The translations under genes and the position numbers were made by a program. The notes beneath the pieces are model-generated. The model worked only from the letters and a program-made list of their open reading frames with translations, was not told where the DNA came from and ran no database searches. Positions 6,660-14,849 of a stretch of DNA of 64,000 bases are shown in pieces. Positions within the stretch are counted from its first letter, which is position 1, and every line of letters starts with the position of its first letter. The stretch comes from Litoribacter ruber. Lineage in GTDB: Bacteria; Bacteroidota; Bacteroidia; Cytophagales; Cyclobacteriaceae. The stretch spans positions 1-64,000 of the forward strand of contig NZ_JAHBGI010000004.1 of assembly GCF_018500185.1 (NCBI RefSeq), given 5' to 3'.

Positions 6660-8159
6660 TTAATTTTGGTGCTCATCCCGCAACAGGTCGTTGACTGTTT
6701 TTACGGGGTTGAAAGTGATGATGGGTACTTCGACAAATATCGTGTTCCAATCGGCCATGGATCCGTTCCACAAGCCTGGGAGTTCCAGTGCCTTTAAATC
6801 TTTGCCGTTTTTGGATTTGCCGGTGATAAAGCCTGTTTTCATATCGCGGTACTTCAACAGGTCGAATTTATTGCCCTTGAAGTCCTTGGTGCCGCATACT
6901 ACATCCACAGGATTGAAATGTGTGGCGGAGTTGTATATTTCCTTCATCTCGGGGTTGTCCAGGTCAATCTGGGCGTTTTCGGCAATCTGCAGGGAGAGGG
7001 AGCCGTCCTCTTCCTGAACCCAGAAAGGTCCACCGCCGGGTTCCCCGACATTCCTGACCATTCCACAAACCCTGATGGGGCGGTTCAGCTTGGATTTAAG
7101 GAATTCCTGCTTTTGGGCTAATGGCCATTCCTTGTATTCTTCGGGTAGTTTGCCGGCAAGCTCCACTTCAAATACTTCCTCCGCTATCAAATTGTCATGT
7201 TCGATATTTTCCAAAGCATGGAACACTTTGTCCTGTACTTTCAGCAGGAGCGCTCCAAGAGCTTTTTTGTAGGCTTGGGTAGTATCCTTTAATCTATCAG
7301 GCACCACATTGTCCACATTTTTGATAAAAATAAGGTCGGCATCTATCTCATTCAGATTTTCCAAAAGGGCACCATGTCCTGCAGGCCTAAAAAGGATGCT
7401 GCCGTCTTCTTCTATAAAAGGTGTGTTATCAGGGTTTACCGCAATGGTGTCGGTGGACTGCTTTTGCTGAGAAAAGCTAACTTCAAAAGTAACCCCGTGC
7501 TCATTTTCCAGTGCGGGTTTTAGTTCAGCGATTTCCTCCTTGAATTTTTCTTCATGTTCAGGACTTACGGTAAAGTGAATGTTTACTTTATCCCCTTTGC
7601 CTTTGGCATAAAGTACTCCTTCCACAAAGTGCTCAAAAGTCGGGGTGCGGTCATGGTCGCTGTAATGGTGAAATTTAAGCAGGGCTTTGGGCAAGCTGCC
7701 ATAACCTAGGCCTTTTTCTTCCAGCAGATAGCTGATCATTAAGGTGTAGTCTTTGTCCTCAAGAGCTTTTTTGATCGAGCTTCCATCCCTTTCCATCACC
7801 TGATTAAGGTCATGGTAGAAGGCGAAGTTTTCAATATTATCGATAAATTTCTTGGCGAAAGCATTGTTATCGAGCTGCCCATCGCTATCAAGAAAGGCGA
7901 ATAGATCTTTAAACATTCTCGAAGCTGCACCGGAAGCAGGTACAAATTTTAAGATATCCTTGTTTTGGACCAATTGGTCAAATTGCTTTCCGAGCTTCTT
8001 GATTTCCTCTTCACTGAATTTCCGGATGCCGTTTCCGACTTTGGCAGCCTCCACAATTGGCAGGTAGGGGAAGCCGGATTTGAAGTTTTCGATTTGCTCT
8101 TGGGCTTTATCGGGCGACATGCCCTGGGCAAGAATCTGTTGCTGAAGTGTGTGGTCCAT
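6660..8159 (-). CDS. DUF4301 family protein
   Basis: A 499-residue cytoplasmic protein matching the DUF4301 family of Bacteroidota, function unknown. A glycine-rich segment PASGAASRMFKD near residues 73-84 resembles the nucleotide-binding start of sugar-nucleotidyltransferases (G-x-G-x-x-x-R-M), and a later segment (VDNVVPDRLKDTT) is also nucleotidyltransferase-like. This is my inference only. There is no signal peptide or membrane segment. It is followed on the same strand by the deformylase-like gene, with a heptamer array and hairpin between them. Confidence 0.75.
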   Translation of the reverse strand: MDHTLQQQILAQGMSPDKAQEQIENFKSGFPYLPIVEAAKVGNGIRKFSEEEIKKLGKQFDQLVQNKDILKFVPASGAASRMFKDLFAFLDSDGQLDNNAFAKKFIDNIENFAFYHDLNQVMERDGSSIKKALEDKDYTLMISYLLEEKGLGYGSLPKALLKFHHYSDHDRTPTFEHFVEGVLYAKGKGDKVNIHFTVSPEHEEKFKEEIAELKPALENEHGVTFEVSFSQQKQSTDTIAVNPDNTPFIEEDGSILFRPAGHGALLENLNEIDADLIFIKNVDNVVPDRLKDTTQAYKKALGALLLKVQDKVFHALENIEHDNLIAEEVFEVELAGKLPEEYKEWPLAQKQEFLKSKLNRPIRVCGMVRNVGEPGGGPFWVQEEDGSLSLQIAENAQIDLDNPEMKEIYNSATHFNPVDVVCGTKDFKGNKFDLLKYRDMKTGFITGKSKNGKDLKALELPGLWNGSMADWNTIFVEVPIITFNPVKTVNDLLRDEHQN

Positions 8160-8314
8160 AAAATAATAGGATTCAATTCAAGGTTAAAAGTTAATCTATA
8201 AATATAGAGGATTGCAGGCAGAAACAGAAGGATGAACTGCCCCAATTTGGCAATGCCATGCCTAATTAACCAAAAATAGTGCTAGAGGTTAGTGGGGAAA
8301 GTCTGATTTTTAGG

Positions 8315-9706
8315 TTAATTTTTGTTGGAAAGATTGCTGTAGGGCTCCTGGATTTTCAGCTTACCCATAAAGTAATCTAGGGGTGGGTCAGCTCCCTGAA
8401 ATAGGGGAGATTCATTGTAAAAAATGATCTCGTTAAAAGTTAGATGTTTCACCCCATACTGCAGGCCCGAGGGTAGTTCTTGGGTGAAGTTGGTCATTTC
8501 CCCCATCTCGTTAATCCTGAAAATGTTGACTATTTGTGAATCTTCCTTCCTTATGTTGTCCTTATGACCAAAGTAAAGGTCATCACCAATTAAGAAGGTA
8601 AATGTCTCCCGGCGGTAATTGTGTTCATTCAACCTGTATCTGGTGGTATAATCAAATGCGACAACTTTATCCCAAACCTTTTCGCCTTTACTGTCAAGGC
8701 GGAGGAAGTGTGCCATCTGCTTTTTATAAATGTTTTCATGGCGGCTTACCGGCTTTCCTGGAATGGATGCCACGAGGATGTCCCCATCATTTTCTGCCAG
8801 GATTTCGACTTGGTTAAAGCCCTTTTTTCTTTCGTAGTTTAGCTGCTTTCGCTGTTTGCGGTCCAAACCATTGTTTCTTTCTGCCAGACTTTGTGGTTCA
8901 ATGATTGAAAACGCTTGCCTATTGTCATTGTCCATAACCCAATGGAAAAAGGCGTGGTAGCGCTTGAGTTTTTTCTCCCCCGTGGTACCGATCACCCTGG
9001 GGTTGTTATTGGAGTCAATTACCAAAGAAGCGGTAACTATATCCTTGTTTCTGAAATCTGTGTCCAGCCTCATTTGGCCTGCAAATTTCCCGTCGGGCAA
9101 ATATTGCTGCCATTCTAGGATTTGGTGGTTCCCTTTTGGGGAAGTCAGCAGGCTGATGGAGTTGTCGGCATCACTGATGTGCCAAATCTTTTTCTCCGGG
9201 AGGAAAATGGTATTCCGGAATGGATTGGAGGGGTCAAAACCATATACTTGAATAATTGGATCTTTTTGTTGGCCGATAATGGCAAAGCTTTCCTCAAACA
9301 CCAAGAAGTCTGTCGGTTTGTGAACTTGTGAAGCTCCAATAAAATGGGCATGGAGATTCCTGTCTTGAATGGAGTACTCCAGCAATTCTTTCTTATAGTG
9401 GTGGTTGGAAAGCCAGCTCAGTAGGATGTAAACCTTCCCGTTTTTGACTTTTATTATATAATCATTGATTCCTGGAGTGGTGTTGTAATGGGATTCATGG
9501 ACTTTTTCCAAGTTTTCATCCAATAAATGCAGCACCACTTCGCCGGTTCCGCGGTGAAGGATCAGATTCAGCACGCCATCCTCCGCGGGCACTGCCTCAA
9601 AATTGGTCAGATAATCCAAAGGGTCAAGTGGTGTGTTTTTTTGCGCCCAAGTGGAAGTCGTGAGAAAGAATATGAAAAGGATGAGGGTAGTGTATGTCGC
9701 TCTCAT
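8315..9706 (-). CDS. Hypothetical secreted protein
   Basis: A 463-residue protein when started at ATG 9706, giving a standard signal peptide (MRATYTTLILFIFFLTTSTWAQ); the upstream ATG at 9742 adds 12 residues without improving it. The mature protein has repeated short beta-type segments with W/Y/H/D-rich stretches and K/R-rich linkers (GLDRKQRKQLNYERKK), suggestive of a propeller-like fold, but no family is recognised. It is a single gene with no obvious partner. The gene-free repeat cluster lies upstream. Confidence 0.7.
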   Translation of the reverse strand: MRATYTTLILFIFFLTTSTWAQKNTPLDPLDYLTNFEAVPAEDGVLNLILHRGTGEVVLHLLDENLEKVHESHYNTTPGINDYIIKVKNGKVYILLSWLSNHHYKKELLEYSIQDRNLHAHFIGASQVHKPTDFLVFEESFAIIGQQKDPIIQVYGFDPSNPFRNTIFLPEKKIWHISDADNSISLLTSPKGNHQILEWQQYLPDGKFAGQMRLDTDFRNKDIVTASLVIDSNNNPRVIGTTGEKKLKRYHAFFHWVMDNDNRQAFSIIEPQSLAERNNGLDRKQRKQLNYERKKGFNQVEILAENDGDILVASIPGKPVSRHENIYKKQMAHFLRLDSKGEKVWDKVVAFDYTTRYRLNEHNYRRETFTFLIGDDLYFGHKDNIRKEDSQIVNIFRINEMGEMTNFTQELPSGLQYGVKHLTFNEIIFYNESPLFQGADPPLDYFMGKLKIQEPYSNLSNKN

Positions 9707-9797
9707 ATCTAAAAATTTTATACATAATAGGAAATTACTCACTAAAAATCAAGTAGTAGTGGGAGACTTTAACCGCAAAGTGCATAGAAGCGCAAAT

Positions 9798-10255
9798 GGG
9801 TCACAAAGGCCCCGAAGTTAAAAACAAGTTGCACAAAGTTTTGCTTTAGGTAGCTATTTGAGACAGCTGAGCGCAGTCGAAGCTGTTCTTTCCATAATCG
9901 AATCCCCGGTCCCCGAGCGGAGCCGAGGGGAGTGAGAAATTAGAGAAAAGAAATGGGTCACAACGGTCACAAAGTTCAAAAGAAGTCACACAAAGGCCTC
10001 TTCATGGACATTAAACCTCGTCACTTCGAATTAACGAAGCGGAATGGAAAGGTCTTGAATGTGGACTCCTTTGCAGAAGAAAGGGGACACAAAAGAGAGA
10101 ATATTGAGAATAGATTCGGCGTTTAGGAGTGTATTTCCCGATCATCGCTGCGCGGATCGGGAGGTTTAGGGGTTTAGAAAAGCGCGAAGCGACGCGGGAT
10201 TAGAGTGCAATAGATCACAAAGGCCCTGAAGTTTAAAAGAAGTCGCACAATGTTT
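9798..10255. repeat. Gene-free repeat cluster with three CACAAAG-type copies
   Basis: The 789-bp gap 9707-10495 holds no credible gene. Three related copies start with GGTCACAAAGG or similar at 9798-9840, 9955-9998 and 10213-10255. Between them lie a hairpin with stem ACAGCT (9863-9868 with 9881-9886, loop GAGCGCAGTCGA), a GC-rich block CCCCGAGCGGAGCCGAGGGG (9911-9930), and a stem CCCGATC (10137-10143 with 10155-10161). The GAGCGnAG core recurs in the composite repeats at 2103-2597. The region 10256-10495 shows only AT-rich leader sequence. Confidence 0.65.
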
Positions 10256-10495
10256 GAAATTACCTAAGAAGCCGTATAGAAATTTCCGTACCTCCCGGTT
10301 TCTTGTATATCCTTTGCGCTTCTTCAAAATCTTTTTGCGGTTTAATTAATGCTTCATCTCAAATTTTGTAAAAATTTTAATTATTAAAGTTTTAATTTTC
10401 AGATGGTTAGTGGTGAGAGTTTGGAAGGGAGGTTTGAAATACTCAACCTTTATATTTAGTGTACGTTTGGTGAAGAGTAACAAAATCAAGTAATT

Positions 10496-11161
10496 ATGAA
10501 GATAATATATGCTATTGCAGTATTGATGTGTTTTGGTTTTACTTTTGATGCACATGCACAAACTGACGAGAAAGAAGACCCAGGATTTGATTATGGTCAG
10601 TTTAAAAATGAGTTTTCAGTTGATCTCATTCCAATTATTAACGGTGACCTCCCAGCCCGATTTTTTTATCGTAGAAATTATACAACTCCCAATGGTAGGA
10701 TGATGGGGTTCCGTGTAGGGTTAGGGGGTTCGTTAACATCTACGCCAGCAGATGTTGTTTATGAATCTGCTAATTTTGAACGCCAGCGAGTTATCAATTA
10801 CCAAATGCTTATAGGGCTTGAAATGCAGAAATCCATCAGTCCTAAATTTATTGGTTATCAAGGTTTAGACTTTGTTCTTGGAGAGACCATTAATCGATTT
10901 GATCAAAATGCAAATCCCGGCCAGTTACATCACTTTCAGCAAAGCAATTTTTCAATTGGAGGGACTTATTTCTGGGGTGCCAAATATCATATTTTACCGA
11001 GACTCTCTGTTTTTGCTGAAATGGGACTGCTTTTAGAAAGCAATACACTAGCTAATTCCACTTCTAGAAATTTTGACATGAGGGAAAGGGAGTCCACCCA
11101 GTCTGGGATTCAGCTGAGATTTCTTCCCATCCGAAATATCAGCATAGCTTACCATTTCTAA
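10496..11161 (+). CDS. Putative outer-membrane beta-barrel protein
   Basis: A 221-residue exported protein. The signal peptide is MKIIYAIAVLMCFGFTFDAHAQ, and the mature chain has alternating strands and ends in a C-terminal aromatic (IAYHF), typical of barrels inserted by BamA. The base composition is visibly more AT-rich than its neighbours. It is the only plus-strand gene between 1 and 24011, preceded by an AT-rich leader with a possible -7 box TACGTTTG at 10462-10469 and followed by a bidirectional terminator. Function is unknown. Confidence 0.75.
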   Translation: MKIIYAIAVLMCFGFTFDAHAQTDEKEDPGFDYGQFKNEFSVDLIPIINGDLPARFFYRRNYTTPNGRMMGFRVGLGGSLTSTPADVVYESANFERQRVINYQMLIGLEMQKSISPKFIGYQGLDFVLGETINRFDQNANPGQLHHFQQSNFSIGGTYFWGAKYHILPRLSVFAEMGLLLESNTLANSTSRNFDMRERESTQSGIQLRFLPIRNISIAYHF

Positions 11162-11170
11162 TCTAAAACC

Positions 11171-11199
11171 AAAAAAGCAGCGTCCAGGACGCTGCTTTT
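11171..11199. terminator. Bidirectional terminator
   Basis: GCAGCGT pairs with ACGCTGC around the loop CCAGG (11177-11195), with A's on the left (11171-11176) and T's on the right (11196-11199). It serves the plus-strand barrel gene and probably lpd. Confidence 0.85.
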
Positions 11200-11219
11200 C
11201 TTCTTAAGGTATGATTTTT

Positions 11220-11247
11220 CGGTCTTCGGTTTTCCGTCCCGCGTCTT
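11220..11247. repeat. GTCTTCG-type heptamer array, four units
   Basis: Four 7-bp units, CGGTCTT, CGGTTTT, CCGTCCC, GCGTCTT, lie 7 bases beyond the lpd stop. They belong to the same family as 6524-6586, in the other orientation. Confidence 0.65.
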
Positions 11248-11254
11248 TTTCCAT

Positions 11255-12652
11255 TTAAATATGCAAAGCTCTGTTCTCCGTCGCAGCCAGACAAGCTTCT
11301 TTGAAAGCCTCTGTATACGTAGGGTGGGCATGAGACATTCTGGCGATGTCTTCGGCTGAGGCACGGTATTCCATTGCCACCACGGCTTCGGCGATCATAT
11401 CGGCCGTTCTTGGTCCGATCATGTGTACACCTAGGATTTCATCCGTTTCGGCATCCGCCAACACCTTCACCAATCCGTCGGTATCCATGGATGCCCTGGC
11501 TCTTCCTGAGGCCATGAATGGGAATTTGCCGGTTTTATACTTGATGCCTTTTTCCTTAAGCTGCTCCTCTGTGAAGCCCACTGCGGCCACTTCCGGCCAT
11601 GTGTAAACCACTCCTGGAATCAGGTTGTAATTGATATGCGGCTTCTGGCCTGCCAGTTGCTCCACTACCAAAACGCCTTCTTCTTCGGCTTTGTGCGCCA
11701 GCATGGCACCCTTCACCACGTCCCCGATGGCGTAGATGTTGTCCACATTGGTTTTCAAATGCTCATCTACTTCCACTTGGCCTCTGTCGTTCAGTTTCAC
11801 ACCAGCTGCCTCGGCATTGAGTCCGTCGGTATAAGGTCTTCTGCCGATAGAAACCAGGACATAGTCGCCCTTCAGCTCAACGGTTTCGCCTTTGCTGTTT
11901 TCGGCCTTTACCATCACTTCATTTCCGGTGTTTTCCACAGCGGTAACCTTGTGCTTGAGGAAGAAGTCAAAGCCAAGCTTCTTTAGTGACTTTTGAAGTT
12001 CCTTGCCCATGGTTTTATCCATAGTAGGGATAAGGGAGTCCATGTATTCTACCACGGAAACCTTCGAGCCGATTCTTGCATATACAGAACCCAGTTCCAA
12101 TCCAATCACCCCACCGCCGATCACGATCAGGTTTTTAGGAATTTCCTTCAATTTCAAAGCCTCCGTGGAGGTGATGATCCTTTCCTTGTCGATATTGATA
12201 AAGGGCAGGGAAGATGGCTTGGAGCCCGTGGCAATGATGATGTTTTTGCCTTTGATTTCCTCGGCTTTTCCGTCCTCTTTGCTCACCTTCACGGTGTTTT
12301 TGTCCACAAAAGAACCCAATCCATGGTGTACATCGATTTTGTTCTTTTTCATCAAATACTGGATGCCGTCTACGTTTTGCTTCACCACCTCGTTTTTCCT
12401 GCCGATCATCTGGCCGAAGTTCACCTTAAGGTCCTTCAGGTCGATGCCGTGCGTTTCGAAGGTGTGGGCTGCATTGTGGTAATGCTCTGAGGAGTCCAAC
12501 AATGCTTTGGAAGGGATACAGCCTACATTTAAGCAGGTGCCTCCAAGTGTTGCATATTTTTCTACGATGGCCGTCTTCATCCCAAGCTGCGCCGCCCTAA
12601 TGGCCGCTACATACCCGCCTGGTCCTGAGCCGATAACGATTACGTCGTACAT
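11255..12652 (-). CDS. lpd: Dihydrolipoyl dehydrogenase (E3)
   Basis: A 465-residue FAD/NAD disulfide oxidoreductase that re-oxidises dihydrolipoyl groups in 2-oxo acid dehydrogenase complexes and glycine cleavage. It has the FAD-binding GSGPGGY (8-14), the redox pair in GGTCLNVGCIPSK (Cys about 41 and 46), a second dinucleotide site GGGVIGLELG, and the C-terminal catalytic HAHPTYTE. The strand and order sucA-sucB-[four-helix gene]-lpd suggest it is the E3 of the 2-oxoglutarate dehydrogenase complex. The four-helix element separates it from sucB by about 550 bases. Confidence 0.97.
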   Translation of the reverse strand: MYDVIVIGSGPGGYVAAIRAAQLGMKTAIVEKYATLGGTCLNVGCIPSKALLDSSEHYHNAAHTFETHGIDLKDLKVNFGQMIGRKNEVVKQNVDGIQYLMKKNKIDVHHGLGSFVDKNTVKVSKEDGKAEEIKGKNIIIATGSKPSSLPFINIDKERIITSTEALKLKEIPKNLIVIGGGVIGLELGSVYARIGSKVSVVEYMDSLIPTMDKTMGKELQKSLKKLGFDFFLKHKVTAVENTGNEVMVKAENSKGETVELKGDYVLVSIGRRPYTDGLNAEAAGVKLNDRGQVEVDEHLKTNVDNIYAIGDVVKGAMLAHKAEEEGVLVVEQLAGQKPHINYNLIPGVVYTWPEVAAVGFTEEQLKEKGIKYKTGKFPFMASGRARASMDTDGLVKVLADAETDEILGVHMIGPRTADMIAEAVVAMEYRASAEDIARMSHAHPTYTEAFKEACLAATENRALHI

Positions 12653-12672
12653 GTTTTGTCTGTTACACCGCC

Positions 12673-12709
12673 TACTTGGTACTAAGTACTAAGTACTATG
12701 TACTAGGTA
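12673..12709. repeat. TAC-type heptamer array, left arm of the four-helix element
   Basis: Five 7-bp units, TACTTGG, TACTAAG, TACTAAG, TACTATG, TACTAGG. On the minus strand they read TACCTAG, TACATAG, TACTTAG, TACTTAG, TACCAAG. The four-helix gene's stop codon (TAG, complement of 12703-12705) is the end of the TACCTAG unit. Confidence 0.85.
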
Positions 12710-13074
12710 GAGGTAGGTTTGTAATTATTCAAACTGTTTTTAAGTTTGACAAGCATATTCTGAATATGCTTAAGTTCAGTTTCAATCTGATTAAACTTAT
12801 CATCCCCAATAAACTTCAACCTGTTAGAAATTATCAATTGTGTGTCTAACTCAAAAGAGGAGGCTAGAGCCACGCTCAGAAAGTGGTCGAAATCTCTTTT
12901 CGTATTTCTTCCTGCTCCTTCTGCGATGTTTGAGGGAATTGAAACTGCGGCCCGGTTTATTTGACTTATTAAGCCATATTTTTCCTCTTTTGGAAGTTTT
13001 TCCGTAGCCTGGTAAACCATTATAGCAAGGTCAATTGCTTTCTGCCAAACTTGTAAATTACTGTATCGGTGCAT
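12703..13074 (-). CDS. Four-helix bundle protein (S23 / rRNA intervening-sequence family)
   Basis: A 123-residue protein started at MHRYSNLQVW (13074); the ORF could start at 13122, but those 16 extra residues are hydrophobic and unlike the family. It has the family pattern: VWQKAIDL (9-16), a KLPKEEKYGL turn (26-35), SIPSNIAEGAGR (45-56), then two more helices. Known members occur in 23S rRNA intervening sequences, as Avd proteins of diversity-generating retroelements, and as solitary copies in Bacteroidota; some bind nucleic acid. Here no reverse transcriptase or rRNA is near. The gene is bracketed by TAC heptamer arrays, one of which provides its stop codon. Confidence 0.85.
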   Translation of the reverse strand: MHRYSNLQVWQKAIDLAIMVYQATEKLPKEEKYGLISQINRAAVSIPSNIAEGAGRNTKRDFDHFLSVALASSFELDTQLIISNRLKFIGDDKFNQIETELKHIQNMLVKLKNSLNNYKPTST

Positions 13075-13140
13075 ATGTGAAAAAATGAAATACAATATAA
13101 GAATTTCCTTCCTGATTTTCACCTATACAACCGAAAACCC

Positions 13141-13175
13141 TACTTAGTACTTAGTACATAGTACATAGTACCCAT
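13141..13175. repeat. TAC-type heptamer array, right arm of the four-helix element
   Basis: Five units, TACTTAG, TACTTAG, TACATAG, TACATAG, TACCCAT. Unit number and the final TACCCAT match the gene-less array at 53-87. It lies upstream of the four-helix gene and 30 bases from the sucB stop. Confidence 0.85.
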
Positions 13176-13205
13176 AAAAAATACCAAGCAGGGCCGTGAA
13201 ATCAT

Positions 13206-14750
13206 TTATACCCCAAACAGAAGCCTAGTCGGATCCTCAAGTAGCTCTTTTACTCTCACCAGGAAGCTGACGGATTCGCGGCCGTCGATGATGCGGTGAT
13301 CGTAGGAGAGGGCCAGGTACATCATTGGGAGGATTTTTACCTCACCGTTGACGGCCATTGGGCGCTCCACGATGTTGTGCATGCCTAGGATCGCTGATTG
13401 TGGGGCGTTGATGATTGGGGTGGACATCATGGACCCGAAGATACCTCCGTTGGTCAAAGTGAACGTACCGCCGGTCATCTCGTCAATTGACAACTTGTTG
13501 TCTCTCGCCTTGGTAGCCAATCTTACCACTTCTTTTTCCACCTCGTCAAAGGAAAGCTTCTCGGCATTTCTGATCACCGGTACCACCAAGCCTTTTGGAG
13601 CGGAAACGGCAATAGAAATGTCACAGAAATCATTGTAAACAATCTCGTTACCGTCAATCTGAGCGTTCACTGCTGGCCATTCCTGAAGGGCCACGCATAC
13701 CGCTTTGGTGAAGAAGGACATGAAACCGAGGTTTACGCCATGCTTCTCCTTGAATTTATCTTTATACTGCTTACGGATATCCATGATAGGCTTCATGTTC
13801 ACCTCATTGAAGGTGGTTAACATGGCCGTTTCATTCTTCACCGAAACCAGTCTTCTCGAGATGGTCCTTCTTAGGGAAGTCATCTTCTCACGACGGCTGT
13901 TTCTGTCTCCGCTTACTTTTGGTGCTTCGGCATCCGCAGTTTTTGCAGCCGGCTTGCTTTCTTGCTTCGCCGCTGGCTTAGCTGCTTTTTGTGCTTTTTC
14001 AGCATCTTCTTTGGTTACTCGGCCGTCTTTGCCGGTGCCGTTTACATCCTTTGGATCAATTCCTTTTTCTGCCAAAATCTTGGCAGCAGCAGGGGAGGCA
14101 TGTCCGGTGGCGTAAGTTTCGTTGGCAGAAGCGGAAGCGCTTGCTGAAGCACTTTCTTTAGCTGCTGGAGCTGGCTCTCCCTGTGGAGCACCACCCTCGG
14201 TCACCTCGATCTTGCATATCAAGCCGCCGATTTCCAAGGTGTCGCCTTCTTGTGCTACGTGGCGAAGGATACCGTTAGCCTCGGCTGGGAGTTCAAAAGT
14301 AGCCTTGTCAGAATCCACCTCAGCGATGATTTCATCCAATTCTACATAATCACCGTCGTTTTTCAGCCAAGTGGCCAAGGTAACTTCAGTGATGGATTCA
14401 CCTACGGTTGGTACTACCATTTCCTTTACCTCGCCAGTGGCGCCACCAGTGCTTGAGGAAGATTCTTCTTTAGGACTGTCAGCAGCTTTCTCAGCTGGAG
14501 CAGAATCGCCGGAGGCATTGGTGTCGATGGTGCAGATCACATCACCGATTTCCAAGGTGTCGCCTTCTTTGGCGTTGGTTTTCAAAATACCCGCTGCCTC
14601 GGCAGTCAGCTCAAAAGTAGCTTTGTCTGACTCCAGCTCGCAGATCACTTCGTCCATTTCTACATGGTCGCCGTCATTTTTAAACCATTGTCCAATGGTC
14701 ACTTCGCTAATAGATTCCCCTACGGCAGGGACTTTTATTTCTAAGCTCAT
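13206..14750 (-). CDS. sucB: 2-Oxoglutarate dehydrogenase E2, dihydrolipoyl succinyltransferase
   Basis: A 514-residue E2 core protein that transfers the succinyl group from E1 to CoA. It carries two lipoyl domains, with the lipoylated lysines in ESDKATFE (Lys43) and DSDKATFE (Lys149). A Ser/Ala-rich linker, an E1/E3-binding domain (about 213-250, [12 protein letters not shown]...GRVTKED) and the catalytic domain with SYDHRIIDG near residue 485 follow. Two lipoyl domains rather than the one of E. coli SucB is a layout seen in this phylum. It lies directly after sucA, with hairpins in the gap, so the two are very likely co-transcribed. Confidence 0.95.
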   Translation of the reverse strand: MSLEIKVPAVGESISEVTIGQWFKNDGDHVEMDEVICELESDKATFELTAEAAGILKTNAKEGDTLEIGDVICTIDTNASGDSAPAEKAADSPKEESSSSTGGATGEVKEMVVPTVGESITEVTLATWLKNDGDYVELDEIIAEVDSDKATFELPAEANGILRHVAQEGDTLEIGGLICKIEVTEGGAPQGEPAPAAKESASASASASANETYATGHASPAAAKILAEKGIDPKDVNGTGKDGRVTKEDAEKAQKAAKPAAKQESKPAAKTADAEAPKVSGDRNSRREKMTSLRRTISRRLVSVKNETAMLTTFNEVNMKPIMDIRKQYKDKFKEKHGVNLGFMSFFTKAVCVALQEWPAVNAQIDGNEIVYNDFCDISIAVSAPKGLVVPVIRNAEKLSFDEVEKEVVRLATKARDNKLSIDEMTGGTFTLTNGGIFGSMMSTPIINAPQSAILGMHNIVERPMAVNGEVKILPMMYLALSYDHRIIDGRESVSFLVRVKELLEDPTRLLFGV

Positions 14751-14782
14751 AATTTTCTTTTTACCCCCAGGCCAAGGCCTAA

Positions 14783-14839
14783 GGTTAATTTTACATTGGT
14801 TAAATTGTGAAATTAACCCCTTGTCCCGCCGAGGCGGGA
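14783..14839. other. Two hairpins between sucA and sucB
   Basis: GGTTAATTT (14783-14791) pairs with AAATTAACC (14810-14818), and TCCCGCC (14824-14830) pairs with GGCGGGA (14833-14839) with only two bases between. Neither has a proper T-run on the minus strand. They may stabilise or process the sucA-sucB transcript, or the second may be a small REP-like palindrome. Confidence 0.5.
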
Positions 14840-14849
14840 TTGGAGGTGT

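Larger units (their letters stand above)
12673..13175. mobile_element. Candidate mobile or dispersed element: four-helix gene between inverted heptamer arrays
   Basis: About 503 bases are bounded by two five-unit TAC heptamer arrays in inverted relation (TACTAAG-type on the plus strand at the left, TACTTAG-type at the right), enclosing one S23-family gene. The element sits between sucB and lpd, genes that usually lie close together. No transposase is present, and I see no clear target-site duplication. Mobility is inferred from the structure, the location, and the presence of gene-less arrays elsewhere in the window. Confidence 0.45.

Noticed and set aside
12673-13175. Diversity-generating retroelement with an Avd-type protein
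   Set aside because: No reverse transcriptase, template repeat or variable repeat is present near the four-helix gene.
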